Source: Ipomoea triloba (Eukaryota > Streptophyta > Magnoliopsida > Solanales > Convolvulaceae). Taken from it: a stretch of 64,000 nucleotides of DNA. The stretch lies in the NCBI RefSeq assembly GCF_003576645.1, contig NC_044930.1, positions 12,039,512 to 12,103,511 of the forward strand. The letters run 5' to 3'. The position numbers and the translations under genes were made by a program. The notes below the pieces were generated by a model. It made no database searches. It was not told where the DNA came from and worked only from the letters and a program-made list of their open reading frames with translations. This document shows, in pieces, positions 34,664 through 46,044 of the stretch (position 1 is its first letter; each line of letters starts with the position of its first letter).

Positions 34664-34883
34664 AATTATTATTGTGTGAACCATACTAGCAAATAATGTA
34701 CATTTAGTACACAATTAATGTATTTTTAATATATTAAAAATGTATATTATTTTCAGAAAAAGTAAATTATTTTGGATAATGTACATTTATTACACGAATA
34801 ATATAATGTACTTTTATTATATTAAAAATATATTTTTTGTTATAGTCTACACAGCACTATGTGAACTATTTTTCACACAATAA
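34664..34883. mobile_element. MITE (family M3)
   Basis: Ends attattgtgtgaaccatac and, reverse complemented, attattgtgtgaaaaatagt. The interior has gtacatttagtacac and tgtacttttattatatt words shared with the copies at 45511 and 61483. Confidence 0.55.
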
Positions 34884-35013
34884 TTTGCTTAAAAGGTGGC
34901 AAAGTTAATAACATGATTGCCTTGATTTGGAAAAACGTGAGTCAATTAATAATACAATTCTTTAGAAAAATAGAAAGCTACTTTTATATAAGAATGATGT
35001 GCTTCTTTTTTTT

Positions 35014-35141
35014 AAGATAGCTAAAAATGTGTAAATTTTATTCAAATACTTTTTTATCCATAAATGTTTGCATGTGGAAGATAGCTAAAAATGTGTAAAT
35101 TTTATTCAAATACTTTTTTATCCATAAATGTTTGCATGTGG
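35014..35141. repeat. Perfect 64-bp tandem duplication
   Basis: aagatagctaaaaatgtgta begins both units (35014 and 35078), which are identical over 64 bp. A recent slippage or unequal exchange. Confidence 0.9.
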
Positions 35142-36120
35142 CGTGGATATATTAGAAATTGAAAAAATATTTGAACATTTTCAATAAACAAACTGTTTAA
35201 AATAACTTTTCAAAGAATTTAATGATTGTTATGTTTACATAATAACATCAAACGTTAATTTTTGTTTATAAAGTTAGTTAATGTGAAACCACCAAACACT
35301 TCTAAGTTCTAACTAATTTAGAACCAAACCATTGTTGAACTAATTTGAAAAAAAAAAAAAAAACCCTAAAGTTAAAACATGAAGCTTTATTAATTGAGAG
35401 GAATAAAGATCATTTCATTTCGACCAATTTTTTTTTTTTGAAAAACATGCCGAAGCTATCATATTAAAATAAATCCAAAAAAATCTGGAGGAGAAGAAAC
35501 TCACTCCCCAAACACAGAGGAAAAACCAACCGCCCATGTAAGCACATGAATTACGTGATTCGCTGACTTTCTAACATGGCGAACCACAATGTTCTCAATG
35601 TCACATAGACGAACTTTTTTTTTTCCTTTCTTTTTTAAATCAAGTGAGATGATTTAAAATTGAACTCTACTATGTATATATATTCCCAAATTCTACTCCC
35701 ATCCCTAACTTTTCCTCTATGATGTAATAAACAAAGGATAAATTATTTTCACTATGCAAGTCCCCAAAAAAGTGTTTCGTCAAGAATTTGAGAGTAGAAA
35801 TAAAAATCGAGAGCAGAAAATGAGAATATGCCGTATTTTTCTTTAAAATTTGGTGAACATATTCCTATGGAAGAATGTTAAAGAGAAAATTGAGGGTTTG
35901 AGTTGTCCTTGATAAGAACATGGGGCAAAACCTAGTTTCAAAAACCAAATTGTGTGCCTTTGATGACTAGGTTTGGGATGTACCAAAAAAATAACTCTCA
36001 TAGAATATAATGTTACTCCATATGATTTAAACAGCTAGCTGCAATAAACATCAGAATCTTTATATGGACACAATTTCATTTTGAGCATACTAGCATGCAT
36101 GACACTAGCTATCACCTATT
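35142..36120. other. Region downstream of KNOX
   Basis: AT-rich; no gene recognised. The part near 36000-36120 may be the KNOX 3' UTR. Confidence 0.4.
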
Positions 36121-39100
36121 TCAAATGCCAAGATTTCCGGTTCCTCCACCTGCATCAAAGTACATGGATCCTGTAACATCGCCGCTTACCCCTTCCATAA
36201 GAGCGAAACGCATGTCTTCGGAAGGCCTCCAGTGCCGCTTCCTTTGGTTTATAAACCAGTTGTTTATCTGCTTTTGGTCCAACCCTGTGGCCTCTGATAA
36301 CTTATTCTTCTCCTCTTCCTGCAATTAATACCATTTCTATGTCTTCAGCATTCTGGCATAGCAATATGGTTTTATGTAGACTTTGCACAAAACCGAGGCT
36401 AATCAAACTATATAGAGTTAATTCCATTGTTTGTTGTAGATTTATATGTGACATTCTACTTTTTTATTTTCAGTACATCCCCTGTTGGTCCTAGTATTAG
36501 TGGCACGACCATTTTTGGTCTTTTGTCAACAAACCTATTTAAATGGTGCTAAATATTAGGGCATTTCTGTCTATTCAGTTCTAAGTGTTAATTTCTTTTT
36601 TGTCCTAGATTTATGTGTCATCCCACTGCTGCGGAGGCTCAGGTTGTGAAGGCTCGGAGGCGCAAATTACAATTGAAGAAGACAGGGAACTATAGCTGTG
36701 AATTAGGGAGATTTTTCAAAAAAAATAAAATAAAAATATAGTGGGTCAACCCACTTTGCAGAAAAAGACCAAAATACCCTCGTATTTAACGTCATTTGAA
36801 CAGGTTTATGCCACAATAATACTAAGAGTCTAGGACCAACAATAGATGTTCTGATAAAAACGAACTAAAAAGTGGAATGACACTTATAAATCTATGATCT
36901 ATATATGTCATTTCGGTACTCACCCAGCCAGGGATAGTTCATCTAATTAACATAGAAATAACCAGTGGGCAGGGGGAGGTTCATCCCTGTCAACTTGGTC
37001 CTTCAATCCTTCATGTGTATAGATTTTAGTCGAATTTAATTTATTCACAATGTATAACACTTATTCAACCAGATCGAAGTAATTAAGGTTAATTACCGTG
37101 GGGTATGGCCACCTGTAGTGGGAGTTCCACCAGTCTAGCAGTGCAACCCTTGCATCCTTTGGGAGCTTTCCTTTCTTCCTCTTCTTCAAGAATTCCTTCC
37201 TCAAACTGCTAAGATATCCACTGTACTTTCGCATCAGCATTTCTTTAATCTGCTGGTCACCCTCGCTATTGTTCAGATAGTCTTGACTTTCCGCTACTTC
37301 CACTTCCCCGCAGCTTAGATCCTCTTCTGATGTACCACCCGCTTCATCTGACAAAACTGAAATATAATTAGCTAGCATATACTATTGCTCAGATGGCAGA
37401 GTTGTGACTCTCCCATATGGAAGACCATGAGTTCGAGCCTCATTGGAGGCGATACTGACTCTTTGTGCTCCAATAGGTTGAGAAAGTATGTTTGAACAGA
37501 TACTACAATGTAATAGAGTTAGTTGTATTCAAAAAAAAAATTAGCTAACATATACTAATGCCCAAAATAAGGCGTGCTCTGACAAAACTTTGAGAATGGA
37601 GTAAATGTGGTGCATGATCGTGACTTGAAACATCTATTACTTCAAGTCTCACGTTTTTTCCCAATATGAGTAACCCAAGTGTTAAGAGTCCCGCATAAAA
37701 ATATAAGAAAGAGAATATGGGTTTATAAGGTCATGGGTTAGACTAGGCAATTGATTTGATTCAATCTTTTAGTGTGGTTTGGCCCATGTGCATATGAAGA
37801 AAAACGGAGGCCAAATGTGGCGGTCAAAATGATGGACTGCACAAATTTTATACAAGATACAATATTGAAATTTCTTCCTTTGGTTTCAAAGTTTGGACAA
37901 ATTTGACAGAAATTAGCAACTAGTATTTGCATAAGCATATAAATATAGAACTATACACGAGGCAAAAGGAGTCAAGCACCATGCAGTATACAAATAGACC
38001 AAATATATTACATCTAGTCATTCTGCATACACATATCATCTAACACAATTTTATTGTATGAATTGAAAGATGTCTTTCATCTCAACTAAAAGTTTTAGCC
38101 AATAGTTGGACCACACATTTATGTTTTACCTATTATATGCTCACCTTTCGCATGAGTCTATCCCTAATAATACATTTCATCTCAACTAAAAGTCTAAGTT
38201 GATAATTGAACTAGACATTTATGGTTTATATATTATACGGAGTATATGATAATATGATTAACAGCATGGGTGTACAAGAATAAGAAAAAGGAAAAGAAAA
38301 AAAAAACATTAATGATAAGCGTGCTACTAATTCTCCTTTGACACTGGCAGTCCATTCAGGCAATATAAAAATCTCTAATCAAACTTAGAGTGTCATATCA
38401 TGTGGCATGTGGCAATATGAACAACACCACCATCAAGGGAGTACAAGTATATGGCCTTTCTAGACTATGTTAAGCATTTCATTCCCGACAAAAATGTTCA
38501 TTAAAATTGCAACGTACATATGTTTTGCACAAGGTAAAAACATGTGACAATTTGCACTTCAGAATTCCACAAAGCATTATATCTATATATAAATTAATTA
38601 ATGATAAAAACTTTAAGGTGTCGCTGAATGGTAGCTTAATGTCAATGCTTCTTTTTTCTAGTTTTGGAAAATAACTTAAAAATTAGAAAAATTGAAATAA
38701 AGAGGTCTTACCTAGTAATATGATGATTGTTACGGGGGAGGGGGGAAGGAAATTATCCACACAATAAAACAAATGAAGCTCCATCAGTACCATGTATTAC
38801 CTAGAAATTACGTACGTTGTCAAAAAGCAAGCTAAGTCATCCTATTATCCTAACCTTAAAAGCAAGTATGAATGTATGATTTTTTTTTTCTTTTTGTTTT
38901 TTTTTTTGGCGGGGGGAGGGGAGGGTCTAATTCTAATTAAGTTTCGGTACTCAATCTCCCCTAGTAAGAATGTATAATACTTTGTCTGCTATTCATTCAT
39001 CGTCACCTACCCTTGCACATAAGCTGCCACGCCTATTATGTCCCTGTGATACATTATTCATTCAACTCGAAACATACACACTTTACATGAATTGTCAAGA

Positions 39101-42100
39101 AAAATATAACTTGAAGTTGCAATTAGATCTTTCATCCTGGTTATATAGATCTGTAAAGCAATTTGTGCATTACACAGAAAACAGTGTTTATCATACATGA
39201 AACTTTGCTTTTACTATGTAAATTTATTTAAAATCGAGTTTCCATTAAGAGATTAACATGTAGAAAGTAATAGTGACAAAAATTAAACATTTCATTACAA
39301 GCCTAGACCTGAATCACATAGCAAACTTAAATTTCATTTGGCACAATTATAATTCAGGTCTAGGGTTGTGATAAAAATACAATAAAAATCCTCCGGGAGT
39401 GTTGCTCCCAAATGTGGCCCGACTAAAACTAAGGTGGATTAGTCTTATCACATGGGATAGGTATACCAGTGCAATATGCAAAAAAAAAAAGTACAACAAA
39501 AATTCCACTAGAATAAGGTTAGAGGTTCACCCGCTAAATTCATTTCCTCAATTTAAATCTCTCCAAGCTTTTTTGTCCCCCAAAAATAATTTTAAATGTC
39601 TAGAGAATAATCCCATTTTCATCTCGAAATTGTAGCAACCTAGTTCTGTAAATTATATAATATTCTGATAAACAAAGAAACCTAGAACAAATAAAACCTA
39701 CTGTAGCAAACATCACTATCAAAAGTAAACAAATGTAACTATTGCTACAGCAAGATTGACAATATATAAATCTAGGAAATATTTTTACCATACTTCAAGA
39801 AACTCTCTACTTAATTAGATTAAAGAAATTGTTATATTTTTTTTTTTGAAACAGTAATTGTTATATTTATTCACTCTATTTTTCTAGCAAAATAAGAAAA
39901 AAGAAATTAAATATTTCAAATATTTATTTGAAAGAATTATAACATAGTAAACACTAGGGAAACTTGCACTTTTTGTCCCTAAGTTATAGGGAAATTGTAA
40001 GATTCACCCCTACTTGTTGGTCATGCTCACTTAACTTCTCGTCCTTAAGCTATAACTAAAATGGCAAATTTCGTCCTTTTCCTAAGCTGTAGCTGCCATT
40101 GCAAATTTCGTGCCTAATGTTTTGTTAGAAAAAGGACAAAATTTGCAACGTTAATTATAGTTTAGGGACGAGAAGTGAGCAAGATCAACAAGTAGGGACG
40201 AATCCTACCATTACACTGTAACTTAGGGACGAAAAGTACAATTTTCCCTAAAAATTAAACGACACAGAACTAATCAGAGACTAACCTTATCAATGAAGTC
40301 TTTTAATAACACTGCAAGAGATAAGAAACAAAGTCTGACAGTATTGGGGTGGGAGGGAGTGCATGCTGCCTCTAACCAAAGGTCTCAAGTTCCAAGGCCC
40401 CCCCAACTACTACTTACCAGTGTAGGTCACAAACCCTAATATATACATACAGATTGGCCCCACCTAAAGTAAAGGGGGCAACATCTGCACAAAATAAAAG
40501 TTTGAACAAAATAGTTTCTCTGACCAACTAAGCTCACTACAACTGCCAGTTATATGATCAAGAAAACAGCAAATAATAATAACAATGTTAAGGAAAATCC
40601 AAGAAGCAAAATAATCAGAGGTTTAAACACAGACATTCCACTAGACATTGATGAGCTCCTCCATTGACTAGGTTTAAGGGTATGTAAGAATTAAAGCATG
40701 TGCTCCATCTCAACTAAAAGTCTAAGCTGATAGTTGGACTGCACATACTATATTTATGCTCACAGTAAGAGGTGTCAATAGTACAACAAAAATAATCAGA
40801 GGCAAAAAAAACACAGAATATTATGTCAAAATGAACAAGAACATAAAGATTTCTATAAAAACTAATATGTGAGCTTATTTAATTTAATATATAATATACA
40901 TTGTAACATAGATTTATGTAAAAGAGGGAAAAACACAGACATTCAGTGAAAATGGAAATTTATGTGATAGAGGTAAAAACACAAAGATTTAGGTGAAATT
41001 GAGCTGTAAAGCACTGGATGAGGTTAAAGAGGATAATTATATTTTTTTACTATTAAGTTAACCACTTAGCAAACCCTAAGCTAATCTCAAAATTGGCCAA
41101 CTTGGACAAAGAATTTAAGGTAATATTGTGAAGTGACAAAGACAAGCAACCTAAAAAAAAAATCTTAAACTTGCATATTGATAGTGGGTTTGTTGCAGTA
41201 AATAGTGATATTAGTATAAAAAAAATGGGATTTTTATTTAATAATTACCACCAGAGTGATAGGAGTTGAAGGAGGTGGTGGGAAAGGTATCTTTGCAGAG
41301 GTTGCTGAGCTGAGACTCTATGCTACTCAAGAAAGTCTTGGCTTCATCAAAGGGCTTTGACAACTCTTCTTTGTATTTGTACAAAACTTCACAGTATGAT
41401 TCCTTGAAAACCCAAAGAATTGAAAGAAAAAAAAAACCCTCAATTAACCCAGAAACAAAAGTTAAAAACCAAAAAATAAAACACAAATCCTTATTCACCA
41501 TGAATTCATCAAGTTCAGGATCAGCACCCATCTCAGCTGTGGTGGTGGTGGTGGTGATGGGCTGGGTCACTTTGCTCAGTTCTTCAAGAAGTGCAGCCAT
41601 TTCTGGAGGTGCTGCAACCTTCATAATTATATCCATTCTCAACATCATCATCAAGAACAACAAAAAAATAAGAAGTTCAAAATTCACTTGTATGTATTAT
41701 GCAAAAGATGTGAGCATAAATATAATATGTGTAGTCAAATTATCAGCTAAGACTTTTAGTTGAGATGCAGCACATTATTTAATTAAAGAAGGGTAACCCT
41801 ATGACAACAAATTCACACTTGTAACCACAAGGTCATAGATTCGAATCCTTATTTCTCGGTCATCTATGAATAAGCCCATAGCTAAACTGATTTACTTTCT
41901 TGTGATCGATCATCGGACCGAAAGGGTTGTGGTTTCTCTCCTGACCCAAAAAAAGAAAAAGAAAAAAGAAGAGAATAGAAGAGAAATATAGGGTAGGGTT
42001 AAGGAGATTAAAGAAAGAGATGGGAGAATTGAAGTGAAGAAAGAGATGGATTACCTTTCTGCATTGGATATAGGCCGATACTAAGTTGGGATAAAGAGGA

Positions 42101-42378
42101 TGGGTGGCAATCTGTGCTTTTACAACATCTGACATCATCTCCACACCCCCTCCTCCTGCTTTACTATTCTCATCACTGTTATAGTAATTCTCATTACTAC
42201 TGGTAAGCACAAGATGATGACCTTGTTGACCCTCAAGCCCCCCATTGATCATGCTACTTTGATGATGATGATTATGATGGTGATGAATATCATCAACTCC
42301 AAGACTAAACACATTATTGTTATTGGAGGGAGCATTTGAAGGTGCAAGCACAGAATGAATTCCATACAGCTCATCCAT
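36121..42378 (-). CDS. Class I KNOX homeobox transcription factor
   Basis: A TALE homeodomain protein, a nuclear factor that keeps shoot meristem cells undifferentiated and pairs with BELL proteins. Five exons (minus): 42378-42055, 41618-41499, 41402-41249, 37356-37097, 36318-36121; all introns GT-AG, phases 0, 0, 1, 0; 351 residues. The third donor is ambiguous by one codon (41249 or 41252). Order: His/Asn/Gly-rich N terminus, KNOX1 (about 85-126, [16 protein letters not shown]), Thr-rich linker, KNOX2 (139-190, [20 protein letters not shown]), acidic linker, ELK (236-257, but QIK replaces the name-giving ELK), homeodomain (258-320) with the PYP loop insertion and helix 3 [10 protein letters not shown] (307-316). 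KNOX2 resembles the KNAT2/6 group; the ELK region resembles STM, so the subgroup is open. Intron 3 is ~3.9 kb. A GA-rich tract lies upstream. Confidence 0.95.
36437..36895. mobile_element. Foldback MITE in KNOX intron 4 (family F1)
   Basis: tagatttatatgtgacattc with catcccctgttggtcctagt at the left is matched by the reverse complement of the right end (tagatttataagtgtcattc, catctattgttggtcctaga). Same family as 10171-10500. A small GC-richer block (ctgctgcggaggctcaggtt, 36625 onward) in the middle is not in the other copy. Confidence 0.65.
37385..37538 (+). mobile_element. tRNA-derived SINE (S1) beside the KNOX exon 4 splice acceptor
   Basis: Head ttgctcagatggcagagt, B box gagttcgagcctcattgg, body tgactctttgtgctccaata, gttgagaaagta, gaacagatactacaatgta and poly(A). 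It has a 19-bp target duplication, aattagctagcatatacta (37366-37384) and the same with one change at 37539-37557. It lies antisense in KNOX intron 3, 28 bases upstream of exon 4 in gene direction. Confidence 0.9.
38070..38250. repeat. Dispersed repeat words in KNOX intron 3
   Basis: catctcaactaaaagt followed by ttagccaatagttggac or its variants occurs at 38079, 38176 and 40708, and inverted at about 41745. These look like ends of small repeated elements. Nothing coding. Confidence 0.4.
39956..40249. mobile_element. Foldback MITE in KNOX intron 3
   Basis: agggaaacttgcactttttg and tccctaagttatagggaaat at the left pair with agggaaaattgtacttttcg and tccctaagttacagtgtaat from the right end. The arms are about 140 bp with a short loop. 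No coding capacity. Confidence 0.75.
41791..41955 (+). mobile_element. SINE-like sequence in KNOX intron 1
   Basis: A gggtaaccctatgacaacaa start, B box gattcgaatcc (41838-41848), a body with ggaccgaaagggttgtggtt, and an A-rich end. It looks like a tRNA-derived SINE of another family than S1. No target duplication identified. Confidence 0.5.
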
Positions 42379-42659
42379 CTTTGCTTCTACCTGTGCATAT
42401 AGAGAAGGAAGAGAAGGGTTTTTAAAAAAACAATAATAAAAGGTGTGGAGAAATAGATGGAGGGAGAATCGGAGAGAGGGTTTAAAAAAATTGTGGGTGA
42501 AAAAGTGAAAAAGAGGGAGCAGAGCAGCTTTTTTGGTGGAAGAAATAGTTAATGGAGAAAGCTAAGGAAAGGAAAGAGAAGAGTGGAGAAGCGGAAGAGA
42601 TAGAAGAAAACAGTGTAAAGAGAGGGAATGGATGGACGGGGGACAGCGGGCGTGGGGAG

Positions 42660-42720
42660 GACATGATATGACTACATGAGAATGAGAAAGAGAAAGAGAA
42701 AGAGAGAAACTGAAGGGGTG
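42660..42720 (-). promoter_or_regulatory. GA-rich tract upstream of KNOX
   Basis: About 300 bp upstream of the KNOX ATG the + strand has repeated gagaaagagaaagag words. GA-rich sites are bound by BASIC PENTACYSTEINE factors, reported regulators of class I KNOX genes. The link here is inference; the tract could also be a plain 5'-UTR pyrimidine run (TC on the coding strand). A (TA)n run at 42786-42808 lies further upstream. Confidence 0.35.
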
Positions 42721-42944
42721 GGTGGTGGGTTAGGCGCACGTTCTCGCACGGTGTTTCAACAGTGTATCTGATGTACCCAGTAGTGTATATATATATATAT
42801 ATATATATGGCAGTGTTTTCAGAATCACTCTAATTCCCAATACCCCATTTCTCTACATTTTTACACGTCTCTATTTTTAACTTCTTCTCATCATAATATA
42901 CGCCAATTTTATATTTATTCTCACTCTTTATTTTATTTTTTTTA

Positions 42945-43165
42945 CTTAGGTAATCCAACTCCGTCGGAGTAATTCTAAGTCCTTAATTTTAGATTACGAA
43001 GGTAAATTGCAAGTCGCGCAATCAATCACTGCACCGATCAGATCTTAATCTTCATATGCGAATAAAGAATTCAATCTAAACCTCCCAGCATTCTTAGGCC
43101 CCCGCCTCTCATCATCACCTTTAAGGTAAGCGACGAACCAACTACGTTAAGCTCGGGGCTCTTTA
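42945..43165 (-). mobile_element. SINE-like sequence (family S2)
   Basis: Shares cagcattcttaggccc and cctttaaggtaagcgacgaa with the copy at 61625-61840; on the minus strand this gives an A-box-like tagttggttcgtcgc. It lies upstream of KNOX. Confidence 0.45.
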
Positions 43166-43323
43166 TTTATTTTTTTTAATCATTTGTTGATGTATTATAA
43201 TTTATTATCTAATTGATTCATATATATATATATATATATATATCATAACTTTTATTCATTTCTCAAGAGTGTATATTTTCCTTGACTCACATAGGATGGT
43301 CAAGTGAGTAGGACATGATTCTC

Positions 43324-43563
43324 CAATTGTTATATCATGGACCAGCATTCATATGCATTGTGAACCCTCATACAAAAAGTTTGTACCTTCAGTCTTAACT
43401 GTTAACAGTTTCTGTACATGTAAATAAATAATTTGATAATTGCTGACACATAATATGATACCTACGGGTACAGAATGTGTTAACTACAGATATAAAATTT
43501 GAAGATTATTTTTGGATCAGGTCTACAATACAAGGTAGACCCTTGTTCATGGTATAATTTGGC
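43324..43563. mobile_element. Mutator-type MITE (family M1)
   Basis: Ends caattgttatatcatggacc and, reverse complemented, gccaaattataccatgaaca. The 9-bp flanks atgattctc (43315-43323) and attattctc (43564-43572) differ at one base. Same family as 9509-9843. Confidence 0.75.
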
Positions 43564-43572
43564 ATTATTCTC

Positions 43573-44564
43573 ATGATGTTTAAAAAATCATGAATTTGAT
43601 TTTTGTCAATATCCTAATGCACTTTTATCTTTTTTGTGTAGTTGTAGGTTTCCTCATCACCATTATATTAAAATTAATAACATATTAAAGAGAAAAAAAA
43701 TAAAACTAAAATACATATAATACAACAAATCCTCCAACGTCATCAACTAATAAAATTATATTAATTATATACTTAAATTTAATAATATTGTGCACAATTT
43801 AATCTCATTCATAATCTATTACATACTTGTTTGGAAAATATTAAGGAGTCATTGTAATATTATTATGTGTCAAATCATCACATAGGTTGATCGTGAGACA
43901 TATCTCCAAAATAGGTAAACGATACCCAATATCTATACAACTAAAAAAAACATTAAAACAGTGAGAGTCATTGCTCCACCAGTTAACCGCTCGACACGCA
44001 GAATCACCATTTTCTTAACTTACCAACTACAATGCTACCACATATGAGATCATGAAACTTTTAGTGGGTTAGCTCAATAGCTCGAGACGTTTAAAGTTAT
44101 TTTTATTTAACAAGTATGTGGAATTAAAGTTGGAGCCAGTAAAATTATATTAAGAAAGTCAAAATTACAACAATAATGTACATACAATGCCAATCAATAT
44201 CAACATTGATTAATTATACCTGGTATCATTATATATATCATACATAATTGTACCATATATTATCAATAATAATTTTTAACGATATTTTGTGTAGTCATGT
44301 ATGAACTATACAAATATGATTGACATTGATATCAACCGATACTTTATATAATTTCACATTATGCAAAATATATACAATAATAAATGTACTTTTATTTTAA
44401 TTACATTTGTCACATTTTTATCAAATAAGAGTTGTCAATTATTTTTTAGATAATTATTTATTAACTTAATATTCTAAAATTTGAGGGATGAGGACGAAAC
44501 TTAGAATCATGAATTAAAGAATCAATATTAATATTAGTTGTTCTAATTCTAATTCTAAAACAAA
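43573..44564. other. AT-rich intergenic sequence
   Basis: No gene recognised. Words such as tatcaacattgattaat and its inverse recur at 44195-44340. Confidence 0.4.
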
Positions 44565-45265
44565 ATTAACGAGGATAATTTTGTCTTTTACATTTTCTCC
44601 TCTCTTTCTTCTCCATTTCTTGCTCCAAAACTCAATGGGAAAGAAGTTGGATTCTCAGGTGAGGCTCAAGAGTAATGAACTGCCCAGATTGAACGAATGG
44701 ACGGATGATTCAAGCTACGAGAAATGGCTGTCAAATTTCCAAGCTAGAGAAATCGCTAAAAATGTCGGAGTTATAGGATTGGGACTTGCCAAGAACCAGG
44801 GAAGGGTTTACAGGTTTAAGGGCTCAATTTAGAGGCCGGGCATTCGCTCCACACTCTGACCTTATCTGGATGGAAATCTCAATCCCTGATTTGGTCGAAT
44901 GCACACAGGGAGTGAAGTCTGTCCACCCTGAAATCATGCTGCCTTACAATCTCTCGCCGTCGTTCAACTGGGAAGCATAACGGAATGAACGATAATCAGA
45001 TGAAGGATTTCATTCCTAGCTAGGATTGCGAAACTGGGCTACTGCTGCCACTTCATTACACTTGCTGCCTTCCATGGCAACACCCTCATGAGTTTGACCT
45101 TCAGCCTGTCCATTGCTTGCAGTTCATTACTCTTGAGCCTGACCTGAGAATCCAGCTTTCTTTCCCATGGAGTCTCAGAGCAAGAAATAGAGAAGAAAGA
45201 GAAGAGAAGAAACAAAAATAAATAAATAAATAATAAAAAATTGTCCTCATTATTTTACTCATTAA
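44565..45265. mobile_element. Inverted-repeat element with gene-like cargo
   Basis: Arms of about 130 bp are inverted copies: taacgaggataattttgtct, ttcttctccatttcttgctc and gattctcaggtgaggctcaa (44567-44670) reappear reverse complemented at about 45130-45255. Each arm has an ATGGGAAAGAA start-like word and a cag/gtgagg donor-like site. The ~420 bp between is GC-richer and gene-like (44700-45110) but has stops in every frame. It resembles a MULE that captured exon pieces. The longest open piece starts at ATG 44635 (MGKKLDSQVRLKSNELP, 65 codons) and is not recognised. Confidence 0.5.
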
Positions 45266-45510
45266 ATATTTTCAGTTACTTTTTACATGACAATTTGGTC
45301 GGAGGTACTAAAATGAGAAAAATTGAATACTTATAGAATCAAATTTTTAAACTTGTTGACCCCAATTGATAGTACCCCAATAGTTATAGGATCAAAAATG
45401 CCCTACAAATTTAGGGAATTGGCCAAATCCTCATGCTTAATGGACAAGGTGCTGAACCACCACGCCAACCATGTTAGTTGTAGTGTTCTTTATTGTGTGT
45501 ATGGAAAATG

Positions 45511-45688
45511 GCAAATTATTGGTCCACACAGCTGTGTGGACCATAATAAAATGTACATTTTTAATGTACTAAATGTACATTATTTTTGTACTGAATGTAC
45601 ATTATTTTTATATTGAATTTACATTATTTTTATATTGAATGTACATTATTTGATAGTATGGTCCACACAGCTGTGTGGACCATGATTG
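45511..45688. mobile_element. Mutator-type MITE with palindromic ends (family M3)
   Basis: A 10-bp direct repeat, atggaaaatg (45501-45510 and 45689-45698), flanks the element. Each end carries the same perfect palindrome (24 bp at 45520-45543, 26 bp at 45658-45683, core ggtccacacagctgtgtgg). Between them are four or five copies of tgtacattatttt-like words. Confidence 0.8.
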
Positions 45689-46044
45689 ATGGAAAATGAC
45701 CTCCTTTGCTTGTGGTGTGAAACGCCTTTATATAGGCCCAAACGTTGACTATTTAACTTTGACCCTAATACCTGATTTTGACCCGACTACTGTACAGGAG
45801 CATGGAACGTATAGGGATGTCAAACTCGAGAACTATTCCCTATCAATAAGTTTTCTTTGTATATATGATTGAGACCTCAGTTATTGTTATATGTGAATTA
45901 TTCATCTTGTAAACTCTCATTAATATTTTTGAAATATTATTTTTTTCTCTATAAGATTGATTAGATAATGAATTTTTTTGCATTTAAATTCTTAAAATAA
46001 AGAGAAATTATGTCTCATACATAGTAGATCAGCTTGTAATAACA

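Noticed and set aside
36625..36710. A possible extra KNOX exon in intron 4 (GC-richer block)
   Set aside because: It lies inside a foldback MITE and does not continue the homeodomain frame; exons 4 and 5 join perfectly without it.
41320..41763. Plus-strand 147-codon frame over KNOX exons 2 and 3
   Set aside because: It is the antisense shadow of KNOX coding exons and introns.
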